Source: Vibrio chagasii (GTDB taxonomy: Bacteria > Pseudomonadota > Gammaproteobacteria > Enterobacterales > Vibrionaceae). Taken from it: a DNA stretch of 64,000 bases. This document shows, piece by piece, positions 9,096 to 18,172 of this stretch. Numbering within the stretch: position 1 is the stretch's first letter; every line of letters starts with the position of its first letter. Below the pieces are notes generated by a model that saw only the letters and a program-made list of their open reading frames with translations, was not told where the DNA came from and did no database searches. The translations under genes were made by a program, and so were the position numbers. The stretch is from positions 1,054,001 through 1,118,000 of the forward strand of contig NZ_MSCI01000001.1 of the NCBI RefSeq assembly GCF_002954585.1, given 5' to 3'.

Positions 9096-10022
9096 ATGAA
9101 AAGTGAATACAGCTACCCAATCGGTGAACCTGGAAAAAAATGGCAAGAAGCAGAACGTCAAGCATGGTTTGCTCAAAGAACCGTTAAGCGTGAATACCAG
9201 CAAGAAGTTGTTCCTAAAATCCAAGCATTAGCAGGCCGCTTTGATATCGAGCAATACGGCGCGCTGAGCTACGATGAGGCGCGTTTCCCTCTATTTGCAA
9301 TCAAGAGCAAAAACTGGGATGCATCAAAACCAACCGTTCTAGTAACAGGCGGTGTTCACGGTTATGAGACCAGTGGTGTACACGGTGCGATCAAATTTGC
9401 AGATACTCAAGCAGAGAAATACGCAGCGCATTTCAACGTAGTAGTTGCACCTTGTGTTAGCCCTTGGGGTTACGAAGTCATCAACCGCTGGAACCCAAAT
9501 GCCGTTGATCCGAACCGTTCTTTCTATGAAGGTACCCCTGCTGAAGAATCAGCAAACTTACGTGCATTAGTGGCGTCTCTACCAGAAGTGCTGGTTCACG
9601 TTGATCTACACGAAACGACAGATTCTGATGAAACTGAATTCCGCCCAGCACTTGCTGCTCGTGACGGCATTGAGTACATCGAAGGTATGATTCCAGATGG
9701 TTTCTACACAGTAGGTGACACGGAAAACCCTCAGCCAGAATTCCAAGCGGCTGTCATTGCTTCAGTTGAAAAAGTAACGCACATTGCACCAGCAGATGCA
9801 GACGGCAAGATCATTGGCTCAGAAGTGACACAGCACGGTGTGATTAACTACCCAATGAAAGAGCTTGGCCTTTGTGGCGGCGTAACGAACTGCAAGTACG
9901 GCACAACGACAGAAGTTTACCCAGACAGCGACAAAGTAACAGACGAAGAGTGTAACGACGCACAAGTTGCAGCTGTCGTTGGTGCTCTAGATTACGTGAT
10001 TCAACACGAGCTAAATGCGTAA
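9096..10022 (+). CDS. M14-family zinc metallocarboxypeptidase-like protein
   Basis: In this 308-residue protein the zinc-binding HxxE motif appears as GGVHGYETSG with His88 and Glu91, and the third ligand as His172 in VDLHETTD. NPNAVDPNRSF between them matches the M14 substrate-binding Asn-Arg pair. This is the fold of carboxypeptidases and of succinylglutamate desuccinylase-like enzymes. There is no signal peptide, so it should act in the cytoplasm on a peptide or acyl-amino acid; the substrate is unknown. It is flanked by terminators and appears to be a single-gene unit, divergent from the DUF808 gene. Confidence 0.82.
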   Translation: MKSEYSYPIGEPGKKWQEAERQAWFAQRTVKREYQQEVVPKIQALAGRFDIEQYGALSYDEARFPLFAIKSKNWDASKPTVLVTGGVHGYETSGVHGAIKFADTQAEKYAAHFNVVVAPCVSPWGYEVINRWNPNAVDPNRSFYEGTPAEESANLRALVASLPEVLVHVDLHETTDSDETEFRPALAARDGIEYIEGMIPDGFYTVGDTENPQPEFQAAVIASVEKVTHIAPADADGKIIGSEVTQHGVINYPMKELGLCGGVTNCKYGTTTEVYPDSDKVTDEECNDAQVAAVVGALDYVIQHELNA

Positions 10023-10059
10023 GCGAATAATTTATCTCTAGAGAACTAGAATAAAGTTG

Positions 10060-10097
10060 AAAAAAGCCACAAGTGACGAATCACTTGTGGCTTTTTT
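10060..10097. terminator. Bidirectional rho-independent terminator
   Basis: AAAAAGCCACAAGTGA and TCACTTGTGGCTTTTTT form a 16-bp stem with a CGAA loop, 38 bases after the M14 gene. Confidence 0.95.
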
Positions 10098-10203
10098 ATT
10101 TCTGGATAGCGCACATAAAAAACTCCCTCGCAAAGAGTACAAGAGAGTTTCAGTAATACTTAGGGCGTCATTAGCGAGTAATTTACCTCACTAGAAAATC
10201 GCC

Positions 10204-11811
10204 CTATTTCGCTGTTTCGCTTACGTTTGCTTGGCCTTTATCTACTTCTGTAAATAGACCTTTCAGCAGGCTCACACAGCCAATCAGAAGAATGATAGTG
10301 AACGGCAGCGCTGCGATAATCGTAATAGATTGCAGTGCTTGGATAGATTGAGTACCACCAATCCACAGCATCACCATCGCAATCGCACCTGAGATAACCG
10401 CCCACACTACTTTCTGTTTCACTGGTACTTCAAGCTTACCACCAGCCGTCATGCCATCGATAACAATCGAACCTGAGTCTAGTGTCGTAACGAAGAACAC
10501 AATGATCAGTGCTACTGCGATAACCGATAGAATGCTGCCAAACGAGTACGCATCTAACATGTGGAACAAGCTTAGCGATACATCGGTGATGCCTTGATCA
10601 AGACCAAGTTGACCAACATGATTAATGACCTGTTCAATAGCCACACCACCAAACACAGACATCCAAGCCGAAGTTACTAGCGTTGGGATAATCAGTACGC
10701 AGAACAAGAACTCACGAACCGTACGACCTTTAGAAATACGCGCTACAAACATACCGAAGAATGGTGCATACGCTACCCACCACGCCCAGTAGAACACCGT
10801 CCAACCATGTAGCCATGTCGTGTCTTCACGACCAGAGCTTTGGCTCAATGCCAAGATATTTTTCACATAGCCCGTTGCCGCTGTTGCTACAGAATCAAGC
10901 ACAGTTGTGAAGTTAAGCACTGCAATAAGGCCAAGGAATACAAACGCAATAACCATGTTTAGGTTACTTAGGAACTTAACACCACCATCCATACCACGAA
11001 GTACAGAGATGATCGCCAGACCCATGATCAAAACAATGATAGATTGCTGAAGTAGGATATTGTTTTCCAAACCAAACACGTGGCTAATACCACTTGCTGC
11101 TTGTGTACCACCCAAACCTAACGAAGTCGCCAAACCAAACAGAGTAACCAGTACTGTTAGCACGTCGATCACATCACCTGTTTTGCCCCATACTCGCTCA
11201 CCCAAGATTGGGTAAAATACAGAGCGCATAGATAACGGTAGACCTTTGTTATAAACAAAATACGCTAGGCAAAGCGCGGTCATGCCGTAGATAGCCCAAG
11301 CATGGAAGCCCCAGTGGAATACGGTTGCACCCAGCGCTAACTCACGACCTGCTTCTGTAAAAGGTTCTACGTTCAATGGAGTACCAAACCAGTTGGTAAA
11401 GAACGCAGTTGGCTCAGCAACACCCCAGAAAATAAGTCCAATACCCATGCCGGCTGCGAATAACATCGCAATCCAAGAGGCCATCGAATAATCTGCCGTT
11501 GCGTCTTCACCACCTAAGCGAACTTTACCTAGCGGTGAGAATGCCAAAATAACAGCAAAAATTAACATGATGTTGGCTCCCCACATGAACAGGAAGTCAA
11601 ACTTTGATAGAACCGCACCCTTGATGGAGTCAATTGCCGCTTTGGCATCTGCAGGAGGCAGAGCAAGAAGGGTGATGATGAAGAGAAGAGATAAGCCAAC
11701 AGAGGCTACGAAAACTGTGTTATGGACATCCATGCCCCATTTACTGACGTTGTCTTGACCAACTTGATAGTCAGTAGAATCAATACTGTACTTTTTTGAT
11801 TTAAAACTCAT
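10204..11811 (-). CDS. BCCT-family glycine betaine/choline/carnitine transporter
   Basis: The 535-residue protein has the family length and about 12 membrane segments. Diagnostic blocks are GMGIGLIFWGVAEP near residue 120, the FHWGFHAWAIYG segment of TM4, and the signature WAWWVAYAPFFGMFVARISKGRTVREF split around residue 340-365 (the aromatic box that holds the trimethylammonium group and the following amphipathic helix). It would import a compatible solute with Na+ or H+. The short charged N- and C-terminal tails are modest, unlike the long osmosensing tail of BetP. Substrate choice cannot be read. No choline-oxidation genes adjoin it. Confidence 0.93.
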   Translation of the reverse strand: MSFKSKKYSIDSTDYQVGQDNVSKWGMDVHNTVFVASVGLSLLFIITLLALPPADAKAAIDSIKGAVLSKFDFLFMWGANIMLIFAVILAFSPLGKVRLGGEDATADYSMASWIAMLFAAGMGIGLIFWGVAEPTAFFTNWFGTPLNVEPFTEAGRELALGATVFHWGFHAWAIYGMTALCLAYFVYNKGLPLSMRSVFYPILGERVWGKTGDVIDVLTVLVTLFGLATSLGLGGTQAASGISHVFGLENNILLQQSIIVLIMGLAIISVLRGMDGGVKFLSNLNMVIAFVFLGLIAVLNFTTVLDSVATAATGYVKNILALSQSSGREDTTWLHGWTVFYWAWWVAYAPFFGMFVARISKGRTVREFLFCVLIIPTLVTSAWMSVFGGVAIEQVINHVGQLGLDQGITDVSLSLFHMLDAYSFGSILSVIAVALIIVFFVTTLDSGSIVIDGMTAGGKLEVPVKQKVVWAVISGAIAMVMLWIGGTQSIQALQSITIIAALPFTIILLIGCVSLLKGLFTEVDKGQANVSETAK

Positions 11812-12183
11812 AAATTATGATGTTCGTATATCCGATTCAACGAATATAAGGACTCGCTCCATATCCAACTACTACTTGATTGGCTCGCCAAATCACCCAA
11901 ACAAAGCATGGTGAAAGTCACTATTTGAGATAGTGAATGGACTTATTTGCTCAATCCCAAGCCGCACAATATAGCACAACACGAAGCATTTTGACTGAGT
12001 TTTAGCTCAATAGTTACTCATAACCGCCTGGATAATGATAATTAACCTAATAAAACCAGAATAAAATAAATCAACAAAATCATTTAAATACAATAACTTA
12101 AATCAAAACCACACACCGTAAAGTCACATCCAAATTTTCTGTATATAATTTTAATAATCGTCCAATTTACTTATAGCTCTAAT
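11812..12183. other. Intergenic region upstream of the BCCT gene
   Basis: This stretch is AT-rich, particularly 12030-12180. It must carry the BCCT promoter, but I could not assign -35/-10 elements or an operator with confidence. No open frame with coding character was seen. Confidence 0.5.
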
Positions 12184-12212
12184 AAAAAAGCCCCGCTATA
12201 GGGGCGGGGAAA
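12184..12212 (-). terminator. Rho-independent terminator of the malate-synthase-like gene
   Basis: Read on the minus strand, CCCCGC pairs with GCGGGG and is followed by CTTTTTT. It lies 56 bases after the stop of the 190-residue gene. Confidence 0.85.
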
Positions 12213-12267
12213 TTACCAAAGGTAAAAGAGAAATTGATGTTAGCGCTGCGCACTGCAGCGCTCGATA

Positions 12268-12840
12268 TTAGAGTGCGAAACAGAATCCAAGATTGTAATC
12301 ATCACCATTTTTCGCAGTGAACTCTTTATCTTCACTTGATGCATTTGGTCGGCCGCTTTCATCACCCTTCACTAAGCTAACCCAATGTCGGATTCCAGAA
12401 GAAATACTTGCGTCTGTTTGACCAAATGTGGTGCATGTCTCTAGTTGGATGTCTTCGATATCAACAAGCTCAAGGTTACCTGTACCTTTGCGAGCACCAA
12501 TCGTCACTTCCACATGAGTACCACTTTCATCACGGAACAGGATTGATGATGGCTTAGATTTATCACCTGTATATGCCACAAAATGCTTCGCGCGTTTTAG
12601 GCCTGTATGTTCACCATTTTTGAAGTAAACCTGAACATGTCGGTAGTCAATCTCATAGCTCACAACATCTTCATGAGAGCCCGACTCAAGAGGAAATAGA
12701 GTATCTAGCAACTGTTTCGCCATCTTCTGCTTTTCGAGTTGCTTGTCTGCTTTCACCATTTCGACGGCAAAGACAGCTTCAGCAATAAAAGTTGAATGGT
12801 TTCTGTGAAGTTCTGTTTTGTCTAGTGTCAGCATATTCAT
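12268..12840 (-). CDS. Orphan protein related to the insertion domain of malate synthase G, lacking the catalytic barrel
   Basis: Residues about 60-165 of this 190-residue protein align by eye with about residues 205-310 of the malate synthase G encoded 2.5 kb away. FVAYTGDKSKPSSILF corresponds to [23 protein letters not shown] to HIEIQID, LVDIEDIQLETCTTF to [16 protein letters not shown], and IRHWVSLVKGDE to [12 protein letters not shown]. The DCED acidic segment of the enzyme is replaced by QTDAS, and the TIM-barrel residues (the Arg, the GPEEV Glu and the MEDRA Asp) are absent. It cannot be a malate synthase. The first 50 residues are helical and unlike the enzyme. It is a monocistronic unit with its own terminator, divergent from gabD. 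Possible roles are a small-molecule sensor or a stabilising partner of the enzyme, both speculative. Confidence 0.7.
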   Translation of the reverse strand: MNMLTLDKTELHRNHSTFIAEAVFAVEMVKADKQLEKQKMAKQLLDTLFPLESGSHEDVVSYEIDYRHVQVYFKNGEHTGLKRAKHFVAYTGDKSKPSSILFRDESGTHVEVTIGARKGTGNLELVDIEDIQLETCTTFGQTDASISSGIRHWVSLVKGDESGRPNASSEDKEFTAKNGDDYNLGFCFAL

Positions 12841-13199
12841 AGTCTATCCCTCGTACGGCTTTAAATTTCACTCGGGTCAAACATCCTAATTGACCCTTTT
12901 CAGATTTGTTCTTTACTGCTTGGTTTCCATGTTTTTAATACTACTGTTATTTTTGAAACAATTTCACAACAAAAATTACACACTGTGAATTTTACTAAAT
13001 TGCTTTTTTACACAGCCTTACTTTTGGGGGTAATATGGATAACAAGCAACTAATTTTTATAGACTTATGGGGCGTAATATTCTCATTTCAGGTCTTGTTT
13101 GATTCGTGTACTAACTTCCTCGTGAAAATAGTGAGTAACAATTTAGTGATCCATTGACGGAAAGAGTACATTTTAGTTGCTCATCAATAAGGAACCACA
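12841..13199. other. Divergent promoter region between the malate-synthase-like gene and gabD
   Basis: The region is AT-rich in its middle. TTCACA (12963-12968) and TGTGAA (12984-12989) form a spaced inverted repeat whose orientation is opposite to a CRP site, so I do not call one. A ribosome site (AAGGAA) precedes gabD at about 13190. Confidence 0.45.
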
Positions 13200-14627
13200 A
13201 TGCTCAAAATCAACAACAAGCAATTACTCTCTTTTATGGTGACAGAAGCAGATAGCGCGGTTGCGGTCACCAATCCAGCAACCGGTGAGCTCATAGGCTA
13301 TGCGCCAATCTCTACCGAGGTAGAGCTAGATAACGCTATCAAGCGTACAAATATCGCACAGAAAGAGTGGGCAAAAGTTCCAGCCAAAACTCGCGCAGCG
13401 CTGCTGAATAATTGGTATAAGTTGATCCTTGAAAACAAAGATGATCTTGCTCGCTTGATGACAATGGAGCAAGGCAAACCGTTGGCTGAAGCGACTGGCG
13501 AAGTGGTTTACGGCGCAAGCTTTATTGAGTGGTTCGCCGAAGAAGCCAAACGCACCTACGGCGATTCGATCCCAAGTACTGCGGCAGATAAGCGTTTAGT
13601 CACTATCAAACAACCGATTGGGGTTGCCTGTGCCATCACACCATGGAATTTTCCCGTGGCGATGATCACCCGTAAAGCAGCGCCTGCATTAGCGGCTGGC
13701 TGTAGCTTCATTGTGAAACCTTCTGACGAGACACCACTTTCTGCGTTTGCGGTCGTTAAACTGGCTTACCAAGCTGGAATCCCTGAAGACCTTATTCAAG
13801 TGGTTTTAGGTAACAGTCCGGAACAAATCGGCGAACTGTTTACCTCTCACCCATTAATCAAAAAGATCTCATTTACTGGCTCTACCCGTGTTGGCAGCAT
13901 CTTGATGGCGCAAGCTGCCAAAGGCATCAAACGTACCTCGATGGAGCTTGGCGGCAACGCACCCTTTATTGTGTTTGACGACGCAGACATCGACGCTGCC
14001 GTGCAAGGAGCAATGGCATCTAAATTCCGCAATGCAGGGCAAACTTGTGTTTGTGCTAACCGCTTCTATATCCACAGCAAGGTACACGACGAATTTGTGG
14101 CTAAGTTCGACCAAGCAGTACAACAGCTTAAGGTCGGAAATGGCTTAGATGAAGGCGTCAATATCGGCCCAGTCATCAGTGAAAGAGCAAAGCAAAATAT
14201 CCAAAGCTTAATTGACCGAGCGATTGAGCAAGGTGCACAGCCAGTGACAGCAACTCAATTACTCGATGGCCAGTTTATTCAACCCGTCATTCTTAAAGAC
14301 GTGAAACATGACATGGACATCGTTCAACAAGAGATCTTTGGCCCTGTCGCTCCAGTTATGAAGTTCGACAGCGATGAAGAACTCATCGAGATGGCGAACG
14401 ATACCATTTATGGTTTAGCGTCTTACTTCTACAGCCAGAATATTCACCGTGTGTGGAAGGTAGCAGAAGCGCTTGAATACGGTATGGTTGGCATCAATGA
14501 CGGCTTGATCTCTACTGAAGTAGCACCGTTTGGTGGGGTGAAACAGTCGGGTATTGGTCGTGAAGGGGCAAAAGAAGGCATCGATGAATACATGGATATT
14601 AAGTATCTATGTTTTGGGGGAAATTAA
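13200..14627 (+). CDS. gabD: NAD(P)-dependent succinate-semialdehyde dehydrogenase (GabD-like)
   Basis: The 475-residue aldehyde dehydrogenase shows the Rossmann signature ITPWNFPVAM near residue 145, FTGSTRVG near 225, the general-base motif MELGGNAPF near 250, and the nucleophile Cys283 in NAGQTCVCANR. SSADH-specific features include GASFIEWFAEEAKR and KFRNAGQTCVCANRFY. It oxidises succinate semialdehyde to succinate, or a related semialdehyde, feeding the TCA cycle. No GABA transaminase lies beside it; instead glyoxylate-shunt genes follow, so it may supply C4 units to the same route. It ends at a terminator shared with convergent malate synthase. Confidence 0.85.
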   Translation: MLKINNKQLLSFMVTEADSAVAVTNPATGELIGYAPISTEVELDNAIKRTNIAQKEWAKVPAKTRAALLNNWYKLILENKDDLARLMTMEQGKPLAEATGEVVYGASFIEWFAEEAKRTYGDSIPSTAADKRLVTIKQPIGVACAITPWNFPVAMITRKAAPALAAGCSFIVKPSDETPLSAFAVVKLAYQAGIPEDLIQVVLGNSPEQIGELFTSHPLIKKISFTGSTRVGSILMAQAAKGIKRTSMELGGNAPFIVFDDADIDAAVQGAMASKFRNAGQTCVCANRFYIHSKVHDEFVAKFDQAVQQLKVGNGLDEGVNIGPVISERAKQNIQSLIDRAIEQGAQPVTATQLLDGQFIQPVILKDVKHDMDIVQQEIFGPVAPVMKFDSDEELIEMANDTIYGLASYFYSQNIHRVWKVAEALEYGMVGINDGLISTEVAPFGGVKQSGIGREGAKEGIDEYMDIKYLCFGGN

Positions 14628-14686
14628 GGCTTCGGTGGAAACTAGGCTTTTCTCTTCGCTTCTCACAAACTATCTGAAAACGAAAG

Positions 14687-14715
14687 CAAAAAAAAGCCGC
14701 GCTATATTGCGCGGC
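14687..14715. terminator. Rho-independent terminator, mainly for malate synthase
   Basis: GCCGCGC / GCGCGGC with a TATATT loop has an eight-base A run on its left, so the strong T run is on the minus strand, 73 bases past the malate synthase stop. It may also stop gabD. Confidence 0.85.
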
Positions 14716-14787
14716 ACCTTGGGCTCGGTTAAGGGGGGTTACTTTTATCGTTGTTATTCTTTTCTTTCTTATTATCCAGTTGTTTTG

Positions 14788-16971
14788 CTACTTAAGTGAT
14801 TTCAGCTTCAAGCGCATAGCGTGGAGTACTGGCTCGGTATAACCGCTTGGCTGAGCACAGCCTTCAAACACCAACTGACACGCTGCAGAAAACGCAATGC
14901 TGTTTTCAAAATTAGGCGCCATATTCTGGTAGCTTGGATCCCCAGCATTTTGCTCATCAACAACAGCAGCCATGCGCTTCATCGTTTTCATCACTTGGGC
15001 TTCATCGCAAATGCCATGGCGTAACCAGTTTGCAATGTGCTGGCTCGAAATACGCAGCGTGGCACGGTCTTCCATGAGTCCTACATTATTAATATCAGGA
15101 ACTTTCGAACAACCTACACCTTGGTCAATCCAACGCACTACGTAACCTAGAATGCCTTGCGTGTTGTTATCCAATTCATTTTGAATGTCTTGTGCAGTCA
15201 GCTTTTGATTACCCAGTAGAGGAATGGTAAGGATATCGTCAACGTTCGCTCTCACACGCTCGCGCAGCTCTTTTTGGCGACTCGGTACACTGACCTTGTG
15301 GTAGTGCAATGCGTGTAACGTGGCAGCGGTTGGGGAAGGAACCCAAGCGGTATTAGCACCCGCTTGTGGATGACCAATTTTGGCATCCATCATCTTCGCC
15401 ATGTTATCTGGTTCTGGCCACATACCTTTACCAATTTGGGCTTTACCTTGCAGGCCACAAGCTAAGCCCAGATCAACGTTTTGATCTTCGTAAGCGCCAA
15501 TCCATGTCATAGTTTTCAGTTGTGTTTTAGGAGCAAATGGACCCGCTTCCATACTCGTATGAATCTCATCACCCGTTCGGTCTAAGAAACCTGTGTTGAT
15601 GAACACAACACGATCTTTAGCGGCGCGGATACACTCTTTCAAGTTCACAGAGGTGCGGCGCTCTTCGTCCATAATGCCGACTTTAATCGTGAAGCGCTCA
15701 AGACCTAATGCATCTTCAATGCGACCAAAAAGCTCATTGGTAAATGCCACTTCTTCAGGACCGTGCATCTTAGGTTTTACGATATTGATGCTGTTAGCGG
15801 TCGAGTTTTGGTACGGGCTGTTACCTTTCAAGTCATGCATTGCGATCAGTGAAGTAATCATGCCATCCATGATGCCTTCAGGGACTTCATTCCCTTCATC
15901 ATCAATGATCGCAGGGTTCGTCATTAAATGACCAACATTACGAACAAACAACATGCTTCGACCTTTAAGCGAGATCTCACCACCCGTTACGCTGGTGTAT
16001 TGGCGATCTGGATTCAGGCTACGAACAATAGTTTTGCCATTTTTTTCTAGCGACTCTTGTAGGTCACCTTTCATCAAGCCTAACCAATTGCGGTAAGCCA
16101 ATGCCTTATCTTCACCATCTACGGCGGCTACTGAGTCTTCGCAATCCATAATGGTAGTCAGTGCTGATTCCACAAGCACATCTTTAATACCGGCTGCATC
16201 AACGCTGCCGATTGGCGCACTAGGATCGATTTGAATTTCGATATGAAGGTTATTGTGTTTAAGCAGGATACATGACGGCGCACTAGCGTCACCTTGATAA
16301 CCAATAAATTGATTGCGGTCGATTAGCGTGACTTCTTCGCCGTTATCGAGAGTCGCCGTAAGCGTGTTGCCGATGCTCACATTGCTGATGCTGTATTTGG
16401 TCACGTCTTTATGAGAAACGCCATTGAGCGGTGCGGCATCATCAAGGAAACCACGAGCATAACTCACCACTTTGGCACCACGTACCGGGTTAAAGCTACC
16501 GCCTTTCTCTGCGCCATCACTCTCGCTGATCACGTCTGTGCCGTAGAGCGCATCATATAGACTGCCCCAGCGCGCGTTTGCTGCGTTAAGTGCAAATCGC
16601 GCGTTCATGATAGGCACCACAAGCTGCGGCCCAGCTTGCGTTGCGATTTCAGGCTCAACATTGGCAGTCGTTACTTGGAAGTCATCGCCTTCAGGTACTA
16701 GGTAGCCGATCTGCTGTAGGAACTGTTTATATTCTGCAGCATCCAGTGTTTGACCAGTGCGTTCTTGGTGCCATACATCGATTTGATGTTGGAGATCTTC
16801 ACGCTTGATAAGCAATGCACGATTCTTTGGTGCCAGATCTTTGAGGATGGTTGCAAATGACTGCCAGAAGTCTTCTGCAAGAATACCCGTGCCAGGGATG
16901 ATCTGCTCATTAACTAGTTGGTAGAGGGTGCTATCTATGTTCAAGCTTCCCTGTTGAATACGACTGCTCAT
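14788..16971 (-). CDS. glcB: Malate synthase G
   Basis: At 727 residues this is the long, monomeric G isoform (the A isoform is about 530). It condenses glyoxylate with acetyl-CoA to malate. Visible catalytic-barrel landmarks are [37 protein letters not shown], the WPEPDNMA segment and [12 protein letters not shown], the last carrying the catalytic Asp in this family. The insertion domain at about 200-310 is the part mirrored in the small gene at 12268. It lies head-to-tail with a LysR gene (about 118 bases between), and isocitrate lyase is divergent beyond that, so the two glyoxylate-shunt enzymes bracket a regulator. Confidence 0.97.
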   Translation of the reverse strand: MSSRIQQGSLNIDSTLYQLVNEQIIPGTGILAEDFWQSFATILKDLAPKNRALLIKREDLQHQIDVWHQERTGQTLDAAEYKQFLQQIGYLVPEGDDFQVTTANVEPEIATQAGPQLVVPIMNARFALNAANARWGSLYDALYGTDVISESDGAEKGGSFNPVRGAKVVSYARGFLDDAAPLNGVSHKDVTKYSISNVSIGNTLTATLDNGEEVTLIDRNQFIGYQGDASAPSCILLKHNNLHIEIQIDPSAPIGSVDAAGIKDVLVESALTTIMDCEDSVAAVDGEDKALAYRNWLGLMKGDLQESLEKNGKTIVRSLNPDRQYTSVTGGEISLKGRSMLFVRNVGHLMTNPAIIDDEGNEVPEGIMDGMITSLIAMHDLKGNSPYQNSTANSINIVKPKMHGPEEVAFTNELFGRIEDALGLERFTIKVGIMDEERRTSVNLKECIRAAKDRVVFINTGFLDRTGDEIHTSMEAGPFAPKTQLKTMTWIGAYEDQNVDLGLACGLQGKAQIGKGMWPEPDNMAKMMDAKIGHPQAGANTAWVPSPTAATLHALHYHKVSVPSRQKELRERVRANVDDILTIPLLGNQKLTAQDIQNELDNNTQGILGYVVRWIDQGVGCSKVPDINNVGLMEDRATLRISSQHIANWLRHGICDEAQVMKTMKRMAAVVDEQNAGDPSYQNMAPNFENSIAFSAACQLVFEGCAQPSGYTEPVLHAMRLKLKSLK

Positions 16972-17089
16972 AAAATCTCTCTCAAGTTAATCACTGACTA
17001 CTCACTTAAATTTACGTAACTGACGAAAATTTAGCTAATTTATGCCACTTATAATGGACATTCACACAAGAAATACCCTAAAGATAGGG

Positions 17090-18043
17090 TTATTCTGTCA
17101 CACCACTTTCGATTTCATTGGCGACACTTTTGATCAAGCGGCGCATCCACTGGTGGTCTGGATTGGTTTGTAATAAGGGGCTCCACGCCATCTTCACTTC
17201 AAAAGGTTCGATGGCAAAAGGAGCCGGTTTGATCAATAACTTAGGGTTGTTGCGTTGCAGCTGTGCTGCTTTGGTTGGGATGGTAAGGATTAGGTTTTTC
17301 TGTTGCGCGAATAGAATCGCTGACAGGTAGTGTCGAGTAAACACAGTAATGTTTCGGGTTTTACCAATACGCATTAGCGCTTCATCGATCCAACCTAATT
17401 TCTGCGCTTCACTTGGGTTAATCCCAACCCCCGTACCCATGCCGGTTTTGCTCACCCAAATGTGTTGCGCTTTTAAATAAGAAAGAATATCGAAATTGTC
17501 AGCTATCGGATTGTCGCAGCTAAACAAGCAAGAGAAGCCGTCGTGCCATAGGCTCATCTGGTGAAAGGACTGGGGAATATCGTCGAAGCGGTTAATGATG
17601 ATATCAACGGTACCCTGCTCTACATCCTGATAACTGACGTCACTTGGAGTCATAATATCGAGGCGTATTTTCGGCGCTATCTCACTCAACCTTTTTAATA
17701 ACGGCTGAATAATTGTGGATTCAGCATAGTCACTCGCCATGATACGAAATACGCGCTCACTGTCTTCTGCGTTAAATTCTGTCGTCGGTTGCAAGGTCTT
17801 TTCTACATTCGCCAAGATGTTGCGAATCAAAGGTTGCAACTTTTGCGCACGCTCGGTTGGCACCATCCCTTCACTTGTCCTAACCAGCAACGGATCCTCA
17901 AGTAAATCGCGTAATCGGCGCAGTCCATTACTCATTGCAGGCTGAGTAATCCCCAACTGATTCGCTGCTCGCGTAACGTTTCTTTCACGTAGCAACATGT
18001 CTAAATACACAAGTAAATTAAGGTCTATACGAGCAATATTCAT
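17090..18043 (-). CDS. LysR-family regulator, probable controller of the glyoxylate genes
   Basis: The 317-residue protein has an N-terminal winged helix-turn-helix (residues about 5-65, with RNVTRAANQLGITQPAMSN as the recognition part) and a periplasmic-binding-like effector domain to the end. It is transcribed away from isocitrate lyase, with 129 bases between the starts, and towards malate synthase. LysR regulators commonly control the divergent neighbour, so control of aceA, and perhaps of malate synthase, is inferred. The effector is unknown; glyoxylate or a C2 intermediate would fit. Confidence 0.88.
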   Translation of the reverse strand: MNIARIDLNLLVYLDMLLRERNVTRAANQLGITQPAMSNGLRRLRDLLEDPLLVRTSEGMVPTERAQKLQPLIRNILANVEKTLQPTTEFNAEDSERVFRIMASDYAESTIIQPLLKRLSEIAPKIRLDIMTPSDVSYQDVEQGTVDIIINRFDDIPQSFHQMSLWHDGFSCLFSCDNPIADNFDILSYLKAQHIWVSKTGMGTGVGINPSEAQKLGWIDEALMRIGKTRNITVFTRHYLSAILFAQQKNLILTIPTKAAQLQRNNPKLLIKPAPFAIEPFEVKMAWSPLLQTNPDHQWMRRLIKSVANEIESGVTE

Positions 18044-18084
18044 ATAAAAAATACCGAATATAATAACTATAAATTAACAAAATT

Positions 18085-18098
18085 ATCACATGCATGAT
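18085..18098. promoter_or_regulatory. Possible LysR operator between the regulator and aceA
   Basis: ATCACATGCATGAT is a near-perfect dyad (ATCA-N6-TGAT around the palindrome ATGCAT) located 42 bases upstream of the LysR start and 75 bases before aceA. The position suits an autoregulatory and activator site; it is not a recognised consensus. Confidence 0.35.
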
Positions 18099-18172
18099 TA
18101 TTCTTTGTCCATAGCAAAGTTTTAATCCAAGCCAAGTTGGCAACCATACCCACGTGAAACTAAGGAATAGTT

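Noticed and set aside
12963..12989. CRP site upstream of gabD
   Set aside because: TTCACA and TGTGAA are arranged outward with a 15-base spacer, which is the wrong orientation and spacing for CRP.
13847..14148. Open frames overlapping gabD on both strands
   Set aside because: They are shadows of the conserved aldehyde dehydrogenase frame, with no ribosome sites or protein-like composition.
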